Positions 16,414 to 25,363 of a stretch of DNA of 64,000 bases are shown piece by piece. The DNA is taken from contig NZ_JAUYAF010000064.1 in assembly GCF_030693625.1 (NCBI RefSeq), forward strand, positions 23,923 through 87,922, in the 5' to 3' direction. The notes below the pieces were generated by a model. It saw only the letters and a program-made list of their open reading frames with translations. It was not told the origin of the DNA and made no database searches. The position numbers were made by a program, and so were the translations under genes. Positions within the stretch are counted from its first letter, which is position 1. Every line of letters begins with the position of its first letter. This DNA comes from Phenylobacterium sp. (GTDB lineage: Bacteria > Pseudomonadota > Alphaproteobacteria > Caulobacterales > Caulobacteraceae).

Positions 16414-16923
16414 CTAGGCCCGGGCGGGCAGGTCGCCAAGATAATCGCGCTTGCCGATGTTCACGCCCTCTCTCCGCAAGAGGGCGTAGGCGATAGCGAC
16501 GTGGAAATGGACATTGGACAGGGCGAGCCTCAGCACATAGTCGAGGCCTGCGAAGCGCCGTGCGCCCTTCGGGCTCGGCAGGACGATTTCGCGCGTTTCC
16601 GCGCCGTCGAATTCGTGAGCCTCCAACGACTCGAGCTCGGCGATGGCCGCGGCCAAGGCGTTGCGCAGTTCCGACAGGGTGATCGGCGCTTCGATATTGG
16701 CGGCAGGCAGGCCCCTCAGGCGCGCCGCCGCGCCAACTGCGTTGTTGATCGCCGCTTCAATGTGGAACGGGAACGGCTTCATGTCCGGCGTCAGGCGCAG
16801 GGCGGCGAGTTCGGCGATATCCCGCCCCTCGATCGCGAAGTGCACCTGCGCCTTGTCCAGCAATCGGACCAGGACCCGCAGGCTTTGCAGGAAGCTCGGG
16901 ATGGTCAGGTCGTACAGGGTCAT
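16414..16923 (-). CDS. DUF1993 family protein
   Basis: 169 residues. Starts MTLYDLTIPSFLQSLRVLVRLLDKAQ, the typical DUF1993 opening, and contains LTPDMKPFPFHIEAAINNA (about 45-63), LRGLPAANIEAPITLSEL and NVHFHVAIAYALLRREGVNIGKRDYLG (quoted in two parts by family convention as NVHFHVAIAYALLR and GVNIGKRDYLG). DUF1993 belongs to the DinB-like four-helix bundle group; the conserved His residues suggest metal binding, but no reaction is known. Single gene, convergent with nnrU; if the nnrU frameshift is real the two coding regions overlap by 4 bases. Confidence 0.88.
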   Translation of the reverse strand: MTLYDLTIPSFLQSLRVLVRLLDKAQVHFAIEGRDIAELAALRLTPDMKPFPFHIEAAINNAVGAAARLRGLPAANIEAPITLSELRNALAAAIAELESLEAHEFDGAETREIVLPSPKGARRFAGLDYVLRLALSNVHFHVAIAYALLRREGVNIGKRDYLGDLPARA

Positions 16924-17009
16924 CGGAAGCCTCCACGACGAGGCGTCTAGCAGGCGACGGTCACGACGGAATGACGTCCCCGATCCGCGCGACGCGCTGG
17001 GGGAGGAAT

Positions 17010-17693
17010 TCAGCTCAGCGCGAAATCCGCGCCGGCCTGGGCGTGGACCAGGGCGGTGTCCACCACCGGCAGGCTCAGATCCGCCGGCGTCAGCAGTAGT
17101 CCGATCTCCGTGCAGCCGAAGATCACGCAGTCGGCGGCTCCGGCCTTGTCGATCATGGCCAGCACCTCAGCTTTCGACGCCGCCGAGATCACCCCCTGGC
17201 AGAGTTCGTCATAGATGATGGCGTGCAGGCGGTCTCGGTCGGCCAGATCGGGGACCAGGGCGTCGACGCCCTGAGTGGCCAACCGGCCGCGGTAGAAGTC
17301 CTTTTCCATGGTGAACCGGGTGGCCAGCAGCAGCGGCCGCGAACAGCCTACCGCCTTGACCGCCCGCGCCGTCGCATCGGCGATGTGGATCACCGGCACG
17401 GCCACGGCGGCCTGCACCTGGTCGGCGACAAGGTGCATGGTGTTCGCGCAGATCAGGATGGCCTCAGCGCCCGCGCCCTCCAGCCGCCGGGCGGCGTCGG
17501 CCAGCACCGCGCCGGCCTGCTCCCAGTCGCCGGCCGCCTGCAGCTCGGCGATGCCGGCGAAGTCCACCGACCACAGCAGCAACTGCGCCGAGTGCAATCC
17601 GCCCAGCCGCTCGCGCACCAGGCGGTTGAGCTCCTGATAGTAGAGCGTCGTGCTCTCGGCGCTCATACCGCCCAGCAGGCCAAGGGTCTTCAT
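17010..17693 (-). CDS. Aspartate/glutamate racemase family protein
   Basis: 227 residues from ATG 17693. Begins MKTLGLLGGMSAESTTLYY, with the two catalytic cysteine motifs of the Asp/Glu racemase superfamily: ILICANTMHLVAD (about 79-91) and VIFGCTEIGLLL (about 188-199). These act as the two-base pair for cofactor-independent amino-acid racemisation. Sequence is closest to the RacX/YgeA subgroup with broad or unclear substrate. An in-frame extension to 17741 was rejected because it overlaps the hairpin repeat. It lies 66 bases downstream of ilvD on the same strand. Confidence 0.9.
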   Translation of the reverse strand: MKTLGLLGGMSAESTTLYYQELNRLVRERLGGLHSAQLLLWSVDFAGIAELQAAGDWEQAGAVLADAARRLEGAGAEAILICANTMHLVADQVQAAVAVPVIHIADATARAVKAVGCSRPLLLATRFTMEKDFYRGRLATQGVDALVPDLADRDRLHAIIYDELCQGVISAASKAEVLAMIDKAGAADCVIFGCTEIGLLLTPADLSLPVVDTALVHAQAGADFALS

Positions 17694-17711
17694 GCGAGTC
17701 CTTTCCTGGTC

Positions 17712-17763
17712 GCGCGACGGGCGCCGAAAACCGGTTCCCACTTTAGGCTGTCGCGCTCTCTAG
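17712..17763 (+). repeat. Extragenic hairpin repeat, copy 2 (ACCGGTTCCCAC loop, TCTAG end)
   Basis: GCGCGAC (17712-17718) pairs with GTCGCGC (17750-17756); inside, GCCGAAA (17723-17729) faces TTTAGGC (17742-17748) around ACCGGTTCCCAC. The CTA of its TCTAG end is the complement of the ilvD TAG stop codon (17760-17762), so the repeat forms the 3' end of ilvD. Confidence 0.75.
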
Positions 17764-19496
17764 AGGTCGGCGTAGACGTGGGTCTCGCCCGCCGCGCCGG
17801 GATGGGTCACGGCCCCCTTGTGGGCGGGACCGACGATCTGGGCGTACTTCCACAGGGCGCCGGAGCCGTAGTTGGTGACCTTCGGCTCCCAGTGGCGCTT
17901 GCGGCTCTCCAGTTCGATGGGATCGACCTCCAGGTCGAGGATGCCGGCGTCGGCGTCGATGTTGATGATGTCGCCGTCCCGGATCAGCGCGATAGGTCCG
18001 CCCATCTGGGCCTCCGGTCCGATATGGCCGACGCAGAGGCCGCGCGTGCCGCCGGAGAACCGGCCGTCGGTGATCAGGGCCACCTTGTCGCCGCGGCCCT
18101 GGCCCGACAGAGCCGCGGTGGTGGACAGCATCTCGCGCATCCCCGGGCCGCCGCGGGCGCCCTCATAGCGGATCACCAGGACGTCGCCGTCTTGGTAGTC
18201 GCCGGCTTCGACGGCGGCGAAGCAGGCGTCCTCGCCATCGAAGCAGCGAGCCGGGCCGCGATGGCTGCGGTGGCTGGTCATGCCGGCCACCTTGACGATG
18301 GCGCCGTCCGGCGCGAGCGAACCCCACAGGCCCACCACGCCGCCGGTAGGCGAGAGCGGCTCGGACACCTTGCGGATCACCACCTGATCGTCGCGCCATT
18401 TCACGTCCTTGACGTTCTGCGCGATCGTCTTGCCGGTGACGGTCATGCAGTCGCCGTGGATGAAGCCGCCCTCCAGCAGGGTCTTCAGCAGCATGGGCAT
18501 GCCGCCGGCCTCGCCCATGTCCTTGGCCACGAACCGGCCGCCGGGCTTCAGGTCGGCGATATGCGGGGTCCGCTGGGCGATCTCGGCGAAGTCGCGCAGG
18601 GTGAACTCGATGCCGCACTCATGGGCCATGGCCGGCAGGTGCAGGCCGGCATTGGTGGAGCCCCCGGTGGCGGCCACCACGGCGGCGGCGTTCTCGAAGG
18701 ACTTGCGCGTGATAAAGTCCCGTGGGCGAAGCTGCTCGGCGATCAGCCGCACCACCGTCTCGCCCGAGGCCACCGCATAGGCGTCCCGGGTCAGGTAGGG
18801 GGCGGGCAGCGAGGCTGAAAGCGGCAGGGCCAGGCCGATGGCTTCGGAGACGCAGGCCATGGTGTTGGCGGTGAACTGGCCGCCGCAGGCGCCGTCCGAC
18901 GGACAGGCGTGCTGCTCCAGGGAGCACAGGTCCTCCAGGCTCATCTTGCCGGCCGAATGCATGCCGACGCCCTCGAAGACATCCACCACTGTGACGTCAC
19001 GGCCCTGCCACGAGCCCGGCAGGATGGAGCCGCCATAGAGGAAGACGCTGGGGACGTTGAGCCGCAGCATGGCCATCATCATCCCGGGCAGGGACTTGTC
19101 GCAGCCGGCGATGCCCACCAGGGCGTCATAGCCGTGGCCACGCATGGTCAGCTCGACCGAGTCGGCGATGACATCGCGGCTGACCAGGGACGAGCGCATG
19201 CCCTCGTGGCCCATGGCGATGCCGTCGGTGACGGTGATGGTGCAGAACTCGCGCGGGGTGGCGCCGGCCGCCTTCACCCCCTCCGACACCGCGTGCGCCT
19301 GGCGCATCAGGGCGGTGTTGCAGGGCGCGGCCTCGTTCCAGCAGGACGCCACGCCCACGAAGGGCTGGGCGATCTCGCGGCTGCCGAGACCCATGGCGTA
19401 GTAGTAGGACCGGTGCGGGGCCCGGGCCGGCCCCTCGGTCACGTGGCGGCTGGGGAGGTTCGACTTGTCCCAGGTTCCATCGGGCTTGCGGGTCAT
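17760..19496 (-). CDS. ilvD: Dihydroxy-acid dehydratase
   Basis: 578 residues, normal for the IlvD/Edd family. Iron-sulfur ligand cysteines are in SCWNEAAPC (Cys52), AGCDKSLPG (Cys132) and SDGACGGQFTANTM (Cys204); the C-terminal domain has DGRFSGGTRGLCVGHIGPEA. The enzyme dehydrates 2,3-dihydroxy-isovalerate and -methylvalerate in valine/isoleucine biosynthesis; a sugar-acid dehydratase role cannot be excluded because the family is shared. ATG start; divergent from the MFS transporter gene by 130 bases. Its stop codon lies inside hairpin repeat copy 2. Confidence 0.92.
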   Translation of the reverse strand: MTRKPDGTWDKSNLPSRHVTEGPARAPHRSYYYAMGLGSREIAQPFVGVASCWNEAAPCNTALMRQAHAVSEGVKAAGATPREFCTITVTDGIAMGHEGMRSSLVSRDVIADSVELTMRGHGYDALVGIAGCDKSLPGMMMAMLRLNVPSVFLYGGSILPGSWQGRDVTVVDVFEGVGMHSAGKMSLEDLCSLEQHACPSDGACGGQFTANTMACVSEAIGLALPLSASLPAPYLTRDAYAVASGETVVRLIAEQLRPRDFITRKSFENAAAVVAATGGSTNAGLHLPAMAHECGIEFTLRDFAEIAQRTPHIADLKPGGRFVAKDMGEAGGMPMLLKTLLEGGFIHGDCMTVTGKTIAQNVKDVKWRDDQVVIRKVSEPLSPTGGVVGLWGSLAPDGAIVKVAGMTSHRSHRGPARCFDGEDACFAAVEAGDYQDGDVLVIRYEGARGGPGMREMLSTTAALSGQGRGDKVALITDGRFSGGTRGLCVGHIGPEAQMGGPIALIRDGDIINIDADAGILDLEVDPIELESRKRHWEPKVTNYGSGALWKYAQIVGPAHKGAVTHPGAAGETHVYADL

Positions 19497-19626
19497 GGCG
19501 GGGCCTTCCGTTCAACGAGGTCTTTCCGTACCGGTCGCGCGGGGCGGTTGGAACCCCGCATGCCGACCACCATTGAAATGCCCGCCGAAACGAGATCGTA
19601 TCCGCGCCATTCTGGGGGGCGCGTAC

Positions 19627-20934
19627 ATGGTGGCCGATAGTCCGGCGGAGAGTTCCGTGGCGCCGCCCGTGCGCGCCGCCGATCGGCTGCGCTCGATCCT
19701 GGCCGGCTCAGCCGGAAACCTGGTCGAGACCTATGACTGGTTTGTCTACGCCGCCTTCGCGCTCTATTTCGCCAAGGTGTTCTTCCCGGACGGCGACCAG
19801 ACGGCCCAGCTGTTGAACACCGCCGCCGTGTTCGGGGTCGGCTTCTTCGCGCGGCCCGTCGGCGCCTGGCTGATGGGCCTCTATGGCGACCGGGTGGGCC
19901 GCAAGGCGGCCATGGTCGCCTCGGTCAGCCTGATGTGCTTCGGTTCGCTGATCATCGCGCTTTGCCCCGGCTATGCGGAGATCGGCGCCTGGGCGCCGGC
20001 GATCCTGGTCACCGCCCGCATCCTGCAAGGCGTCAGCATGGGCGGCGAGTACGGCACCAGCGCCACCTACATGTCGGAGATGGCCGGACGCGACAATCGC
20101 GGCTTCTGGTCGGGTATCTTCTATTCCACCCTGATCGGCGGGCAGCTGCTGGCGGTGGGCACCCTGGTGGCGCTGAACGCCCTTCTATCTGACGACGACA
20201 TGCAGGCCTGGGGCTGGCGGGTTCCGTTCTTCATCGGCGGCGCCCTGGCCTTGGCGGTGTTCTGGTTCCGGCGCGGGATGCACGAGACCCCGTCCTTCCA
20301 CGCCCGCACCGGCGAGCGTGTCAGCACCTGGAAGCTGATCAGCACCCACCCGCGCGAGAGCCTGCTGGTGATGGGCCTGACCGCCGGCGGGACGCTCGGC
20401 TATTATACCTACTCCACCTACATCCAGAAGTTCCTGGTCAACACCTCGGGGTTCTCCAAGGACACCGCCACCGCAATCACAGCCTGCGCCCTGGTGGTGT
20501 TCATGCTGGCCCAGCCGCTGTACGGCGCGCTGTCGGACCGGATCGGACGGCGTCCCCTGCTGATCGCTTTCGGCGTGGCGGGCGTGACCCTGACCTGGCC
20601 GATCCTCTCGACCCTGGCGGGGACCCGCGATCCCCTGGCGGCCTTCGCCATCACGGCCGGCGCCCTGCTGATCGTGGCGGCCTATTCGTCGGTGAACGGG
20701 GTGGTGAAGGCTGAACTGTTCCCCACCGAGGTTAGAGCGCTCGGGGTGGCCCTGCCCTATTCCCTGGCCAACGCCCTGTTCGGCGGCACGGCGGAATATG
20801 TCGCCCTCTGGTTCAAGTCCAAGGGCCACGAGACCTGGTTCTTCACCTACGTCACGGTGGTGATCGGGGCGTCACTGCTGGTCTACATCTTCATGCGCGA
20901 CACCCGGAAGCACAGCCGCATCCTGGAGGACTAG
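19627..20934 (+). CDS. MFS transporter, metabolite:H+ symporter (KgtP/ShiA-like)
   Basis: 435 residues with 12 membrane helices. The N-terminal signature SAGNLVETYDWFVYAAFALY is that of the metabolite:H+ symporter family; the loop 2-3 motif GDRVGRKAAM and the helix-5 region ILQGVSMGGEYGTSATYMSE are also present, and the second-half copy SDRIGRRPLL. Likely substrates are dicarboxylates, alpha-ketoglutarate or related organic acids. The start at 19627 has a G-rich Shine-Dalgarno (GGGGGG) nearby; the open frame extends back to 19465 without family similarity. Its last 4 bases overlap the convergent glycosyltransferase gene. Confidence 0.9.
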   Translation: MVADSPAESSVAPPVRAADRLRSILAGSAGNLVETYDWFVYAAFALYFAKVFFPDGDQTAQLLNTAAVFGVGFFARPVGAWLMGLYGDRVGRKAAMVASVSLMCFGSLIIALCPGYAEIGAWAPAILVTARILQGVSMGGEYGTSATYMSEMAGRDNRGFWSGIFYSTLIGGQLLAVGTLVALNALLSDDDMQAWGWRVPFFIGGALALAVFWFRRGMHETPSFHARTGERVSTWKLISTHPRESLLVMGLTAGGTLGYYTYSTYIQKFLVNTSGFSKDTATAITACALVVFMLAQPLYGALSDRIGRRPLLIAFGVAGVTLTWPILSTLAGTRDPLAAFAITAGALLIVAAYSSVNGVVKAELFPTEVRALGVALPYSLANALFGGTAEYVALWFKSKGHETWFFTYVTVVIGASLLVYIFMRDTRKHSRILED

Positions 20935-22844
20935 GCCGGCACATCGAAGGCGGCCGGCGGTTCGCCGCGCTGCTGGCGTTGCCAGGCGATCGCATAGGCG
21001 GCCTCGATGTGGCGGCGCGACAGGTCGGTGTCGAACAGGGGGGCGCCCTTGATCTGCGCTGCCAGCCGGGCCTTCAGGTCCGCCAGACGTTCTGGATGGG
21101 TGGCGAGAGCCAGCGCCAGGGCCTCGTAAGCCTCCAGACTCTCGGTGATCAGTTCAGGCAAGCCGACGGCGTGAAGCAACCCCGCGGCGACCCGTGACGC
21201 AAACGAGCGGCCCACGCAGGTCACCAGCGGCAGGCCCGTCCAAAGCGCGTCGCTGGCCGTGGTGTGAGCGCTGATCGGCAGGCTGTCGACAAACAGGTCC
21301 GCAAGCCGATGGCGGGCCAGGTGCTCGTCGAGGGGAGCCCGGGGGGCGAAGATCAGCCGGTCGGGCGACACGCCGCGGGCGTGGGCCTCGCGGCGCAGGT
21401 TGCGGACCACCGCATCATTTGTGTGCAGCAGCCACAGCACGCTGCCCTCGACCTGGCGCAGCAGGCGCATCCAGACATCGAAGACCCGTGGGGTCAGCTT
21501 GTAGTTGGCGTTGAAGCTGGCGAACACGAAACCGTCCGCCGGCAGGCCCGCCTGGGCGCGGGTCAGCGGCGGCGGCCCGACCTCGCCGCGGCGGTCATTG
21601 ACCTGATAGCTGTGGGGCAGGCGGATGATCTGCTCGCTGTAGAACCGCTCCGAACCCGCCGGAATGACGTGCGAATCGGCCAGGAGATAGTCCATGAAAT
21701 CGACCCCCATGGTGGCCGGAAACCCCAGATAGCTGATCTGGATGGGGGCGGGCCGATGGGCGAAGATCCCGGGCCGGCAGTGGGTCGTGTAGCCTTTCAG
21801 GTCAACGACGATGTCGACCTCAGCGGCGCGGATGCGGCGGGCGATCTCCAGGTCGCTGAGGCTGGCGACGTCGTGGAATTCATACACGGCCGCGCGGATG
21901 CGCTGTCGCTTGTCGTCCTCGATGCTCGGCCCCAGGGCGTAGCTCGTGATCTCGAAACGGCTGGTGTCGTGACGTTCAAACAGGCCGGCGATCAGGTGCG
22001 CCGTGGCATGGGTGTAGAAGTCGGCCGAGACATAGGCGACGCGAATCTTCTCGTGACGATAGGCCTCCCCGCTCCAGAGCGGGGGCGGCGGGACGGGGAA
22101 GCGCCCCCTCGCGTGGATCTGGGCGCAGGCGAGCTGCGCAGCGGGATCGTCGCTGTGGGCCAGGAAGGTGAACGGCAGGTCGGCCGGTGCGCCCTCCCCG
22201 ATCCGCTGGGCGATCTGGGCGCTGGCTTCGGCATGGTCGGACCAATCGCAGATCTGCATCTGCTGGAAGAGCTTGGCGCCCAGCATTTCGGGGTTTTGCA
22301 GCCCCAGGCGCAAAGCCTGCCGGTAGCCGGCCACCGCCTCCTCGGGACGCCGCAAAGCGCCCAGCGCATTGGCGCGGTTCATGACGGCCAGGCCATAGTG
22401 CGGGTCAACCGCCAACGCCCCATCGTAGCTCGCCACGGCGTCGGGCAGACGGCCGATCCGCGCCAGGGCGTTGCCTCGGCAATTCAGGGCGTCGACATCC
22501 TGCGGCGAGATGGCCAGCGCGGCGTCAAAGGTGCGTACGGCCTCGGCCACCCGGCCCTGCATGTTCAACACCTTGCCGGCGGCGACAAAGGCTGGGGCAT
22601 GGCCCGGATTGTTCGTCACCGAGGTGCGCCAGAGGGAGAGCGCAGTCTCCAGTTCCCCCCGCGCCTTGAGAATGTGGCACAGGTTCAGCAGGCAGTGGGG
22701 ATCGACGGGCGAGGTCGCCAGGATTGCGCGATAGAGAACTTCGGCTTCGTCGAGACGGCCAAGCCTCTGCAGCCGGAGCGCCTCTTGGAAATTGGCGACG
22801 GGGTCGCCGGCCGCCGGATCGGGCGGCGAAACCTCGTTCGTCAT
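20931..22844 (-). CDS. TPR-containing SPINDLY/O-GlcNAc transferase-like glycosyltransferase (GT41)
   Basis: 637 residues from ATG 22844. Five tetratricopeptide repeats (about 14-190; for example ALRLQRLGRLDEAEVLYRAI, DAVASYDGALAVDPHYGLAV, EEAVAGYRQALRLG) lead into an OGT-type catalytic region: IRVAYVSADFYTHATAHLI, VVDLKGYTTHCRPGIFAHRPAPIQ (split at GYTTH), YLGFPATMGVDFMDYLLAD, FASFNANYKLTP and TTASDALWTGLPLVT. These match bacterial SPINDLY-like transferases that use nucleotide sugars. The acceptor protein is unknown; in Caulobacterales flagellin modification is one possibility. It is followed by gpx after 16 bases of upstream spacing. Confidence 0.9.
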   Translation of the reverse strand: MTNEVSPPDPAAGDPVANFQEALRLQRLGRLDEAEVLYRAILATSPVDPHCLLNLCHILKARGELETALSLWRTSVTNNPGHAPAFVAAGKVLNMQGRVAEAVRTFDAALAISPQDVDALNCRGNALARIGRLPDAVASYDGALAVDPHYGLAVMNRANALGALRRPEEAVAGYRQALRLGLQNPEMLGAKLFQQMQICDWSDHAEASAQIAQRIGEGAPADLPFTFLAHSDDPAAQLACAQIHARGRFPVPPPPLWSGEAYRHEKIRVAYVSADFYTHATAHLIAGLFERHDTSRFEITSYALGPSIEDDKRQRIRAAVYEFHDVASLSDLEIARRIRAAEVDIVVDLKGYTTHCRPGIFAHRPAPIQISYLGFPATMGVDFMDYLLADSHVIPAGSERFYSEQIIRLPHSYQVNDRRGEVGPPPLTRAQAGLPADGFVFASFNANYKLTPRVFDVWMRLLRQVEGSVLWLLHTNDAVVRNLRREAHARGVSPDRLIFAPRAPLDEHLARHRLADLFVDSLPISAHTTASDALWTGLPLVTCVGRSFASRVAAGLLHAVGLPELITESLEAYEALALALATHPERLADLKARLAAQIKGAPLFDTDLSRRHIEAAYAIAWQRQQRGEPPAAFDVPA

Positions 22845-22860
22845 GAGCCGACAGCGATGC

Positions 22861-23337
22861 CTAGAGGGCGGCCTTGACCGCCGCGGTGATTTCGTCGGCC
22901 TGGGGTTCGGTGCGGGGACCAAAGGCGCGGATCAGCTTGCCGTCCTTGCCCACCAGCAACTTGTGGAAGTTCCAGGCCGGGTCGGCCGACTCGCCCAGTT
23001 CGGCCAAGGCCCACTTGTAGAACGGATGGGCGGTGTCGCCCTTCACGTCTTCCTTGGCGGTCAGGGGGAAGTCGATGTTGAACTTGGTCTCGCAGAAATC
23101 CTTGATCTCCGCCTCCGTGCCCGGCTCCTGGCCCATGAACTGGTTGCAGGGCACGCCTAGCACCACCAGGCCCTGGCCCTTGTAGTCGCTGTAGAGCTTC
23201 TCCAGCCCCTCGTACTGCGGGGTCAGGCCACAGGCGGACGCGGTGTTCACCACCAGCACGACCTTGTCCTTGAAGGTGGTCAGCGGCAGGGGGGCGCCAT
23301 CGATGGACTTGAACGAGAAATCATAGGCGTCGGACAT
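22861..23337 (-). CDS. Glutathione peroxidase
   Basis: 158 residues. The GPx signature NTASACGLTPQYEGLE gives the peroxidatic Cys36; GVPCNQFMGQEPG and PAWNFHKLLVG supply Asn65/Gln66 and Trp122, completing the catalytic tetrad. The enzyme reduces hydrogen peroxide or lipid hydroperoxides with thioredoxin or glutathione; Cys rather than selenocysteine is encoded. Cytoplasmic, no signal peptide. It sits 16 bases upstream of the SPINDLY-type gene on the same strand, so a shared transcript is likely, without an obvious functional link. Confidence 0.95.
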   Translation of the reverse strand: MSDAYDFSFKSIDGAPLPLTTFKDKVVLVVNTASACGLTPQYEGLEKLYSDYKGQGLVVLGVPCNQFMGQEPGTEAEIKDFCETKFNIDFPLTAKEDVKGDTAHPFYKWALAELGESADPAWNFHKLLVGKDGKLIRAFGPRTEPQADEITAAVKAAL

Positions 23338-23376
23338 GGCGGCTTCCTCCAGGGATATGACGACAGGCTACCCTCC

Positions 23377-24303
23377 TTACCCAGCGTCCTCCAACGCCTG
23401 TTCGACCGCCAGGGCCAGATCGAGGGCGCGGGCGGCTTCCTCCCCGGTCACGACGGGTCGCGGGGACTCGCCTCGCACGGCGGCGAGGAACCCGGCGACG
23501 CTGGCGCCTAGGGGGTCCTTGGCGCCCGGTGTATCGGCGAAGTCGGGATTGAGCGGGAAGCCGGTGGTGTTGCGGAACTCCCGGGTCAGGAAGTCGATCT
23601 CCAGCTCGCCGGAGGGATAGACCACCTTCATGGTGCGCTTGCGGGCCGGCGCCATGCGCGAGGCGTCGAAGACGGCCAGGAAGCCGTTATCGAAATTGAC
23701 CTCCGCCCGGGCCTGGTCCCAGCCGCCGCTGAAGTCTCGGACGCCGGTGGCTTCGACGGCCAGGGGTTGGCCGGCGGACAGGGCCAAGGCCAGGTCCAGG
23801 TCATGGACCATCAGGTCCAGCACCACCGAGACGTCCAGGCTGCGCTCCGAGGGCGGGCCGTGGCGGACGGCCTCCAGGCGCAGGGGTTGCTCGGGCACGT
23901 CGAACAGGCCGATGGCCTGGAACACCACCCGCTCCTGATGTCCACAGGCCAGCACCAGCTTGCGCCGAGCCGCCTCGCTGATGATGCGATCGGCGTCCTC
24001 GAGGCTGACCGCCAGCGGCTTTTCCACATAGACCGGCTTGCCGGCCGCCAGGGCCGCGAGAGCCCCCTGCGCATGGTGGCTGCCGGGCGAAGCCACCGTG
24101 ACGACATCCACCGCCGCCAGGAAGGCCTCAAGGTCATCGAAGCCCTGGCCGCCGTGGCTCTGAGCGATCTCCTGGGCGCGGGCGAGATGGTGCGGATCAT
24201 AGACGGCGGCCAGGCGCGCGCTCGGCTGGTTGGCGTACTGACGCGAATGATAGCCGCCGAACACCCCAGCCCCGATCACCCCGCCCCGCAAGATTTCCGC
24301 CAT
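23377..24303 (-). CDS. Gfo/Idh/MocA family oxidoreductase
   Basis: 308 residues. The Rossmann start RGGVIGAGVFGGYHSRQY (GxGxxG), VVTVASPGSHHAQGALAALA and the family signature GKPVYVEKPLAVSLEDAD (about 88-105, catalytic Lys in EKP) are followed by the beta-sheet substrate domain (LEAVRHGP, DLMVHDLDLALAL). The reaction is probably NAD(P)-dependent oxidation or reduction of a sugar or inositol derivative; specificity is unknown. ATG start at 24303, and it is divergent from the next gene. Confidence 0.88.
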   Translation of the reverse strand: MAEILRGGVIGAGVFGGYHSRQYANQPSARLAAVYDPHHLARAQEIAQSHGGQGFDDLEAFLAAVDVVTVASPGSHHAQGALAALAAGKPVYVEKPLAVSLEDADRIISEAARRKLVLACGHQERVVFQAIGLFDVPEQPLRLEAVRHGPPSERSLDVSVVLDLMVHDLDLALALSAGQPLAVEATGVRDFSGGWDQARAEVNFDNGFLAVFDASRMAPARKRTMKVVYPSGELEIDFLTREFRNTTGFPLNPDFADTPGAKDPLGASVAGFLAAVRGESPRPVVTGEEAARALDLALAVEQALEDAG

Positions 24304-24460
24304 GACTCACTCCGAAAGCTCGACTGCGCTTACAGGCTGCGGGCGCGGGACGCCACCGGGCCGTACGGAATCGAAACTGGGATGTGAACGCCTCCGGCGT
24401 TGGCCGGGGGATGGGGAAGGTCTACAAGCCTCCCGTCCTTCCTCCCCCGGAGCTCACCCC

Positions 24461-25363
24461 TTGTCTCGCCTGTTCAGCGCCTATGTGATCGTCGACTGGA
24501 GCGCGGCGGCAAAGCCGTCCACGGGAGCCGATTCCGTCTGGATCGGCGTCGCCAAGCGCGACGTCCGCTTCCGCTTGACCTTCGAGAGCCATAACCCGGC
24601 GACCCGGGCCGAGGCCGAGAAGCTCCTGACCAGCATCCTGGACGACTTCAAGAAGCGCTCGGAACGCGCCCTGGTGGGCTTCGACTTCCCGCTGGGCTTC
24701 CCGCGCGGCTTCGCCAAGGCCCTGAACCTGGCCGGCGAGCCCCCGTGGCGTGCGGCTTGGGACCAGCTCGACAAGATGGTCAAGGACAAGGCCGACAACA
24801 CCAACAACCGCTTCGGCGTGGGCTCGGAAATCAACCGGCGCATGACCGGCGGCCCCTTCCCCTTCTGGGGCTGTCCGCCCAAGGACGCGCTGACCACCCT
24901 GCAGCCCAAGCGGACGCGGGCCCACGAGGCCGGCGATCTGCCGGAATTCCGGCACGCCGACCTGGCGGCCAAGGGCGCAGCCTCGATCTGGAAGCTCTAT
25001 TACAACGGCTCCGTCGGGGGGCAGGCGATCCTGGGCATTCCGGCGGTCCGCCGCCTGAAGCTGGCCCGAGGCGACGCCTTGAAGGCCTATCCCTTCGAGA
25101 CGGGATTCAAGGCGCTCACTGAGGCCGACCTGGACGGCGTCGATGTCGTGGTCACCGAGGTCTATCCCAGCCTCTACAAGGCCCAGCCCTTGCCCGGCGA
25201 GGTCAAGGACCAGGCCCAGGTGCGGGTGACCGCCGAGCACTTCGCCAAGCTGGATGAAGCGGGCAAGCTGGGAGCTGTCTTCGGGCCCTCCAAGACCGCC
25301 GATCCGGCTGTGGTGGCGGACGCCGAGACCGAAGAAGGCTGGATCCTGGGGGTCGAAGCCTAG
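24461..25363 (+). CDS. Conserved protein of the type often annotated cobalamin biosynthesis protein CbiG / MGD synthesis
   Basis: 300 residues from TTG 24461; the open frame continues to 24302 but that part is low-complexity and overlaps the divergent gene start. The core begins AYVIVDWSAAAKPSTGADSVW, then ALVGFDFPLGFPRGFAKAL (about 70-88), DNTNNRFGVGSEINR, KLYYNGSVGGQAILGIPA, VVVTEVYPSLYK and EEGWILGVEA. The paired Asp motifs (VDWSA, GFDFP) resemble RNase H-like/DUF429 folds. Databases often call it CbiG or molybdopterin related, but no cobalamin gene is near. I treat the function as unknown. Confidence 0.75.
   Translation: MSRLFSAYVIVDWSAAAKPSTGADSVWIGVAKRDVRFRLTFESHNPATRAEAEKLLTSILDDFKKRSERALVGFDFPLGFPRGFAKALNLAGEPPWRAAWDQLDKMVKDKADNTNNRFGVGSEINRRMTGGPFPFWGCPPKDALTTLQPKRTRAHEAGDLPEFRHADLAAKGAASIWKLYYNGSVGGQAILGIPAVRRLKLARGDALKAYPFETGFKALTEADLDGVDVVVTEVYPSLYKAQPLPGEVKDQAQVRVTAEHFAKLDEAGKLGAVFGPSKTADPAVVADAETEEGWILGVEA

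Noticed and set aside
21264-22877. 537-residue plus-strand open frame
   Set aside because: Shadow of the SPINDLY-type gene; no recognisable family.
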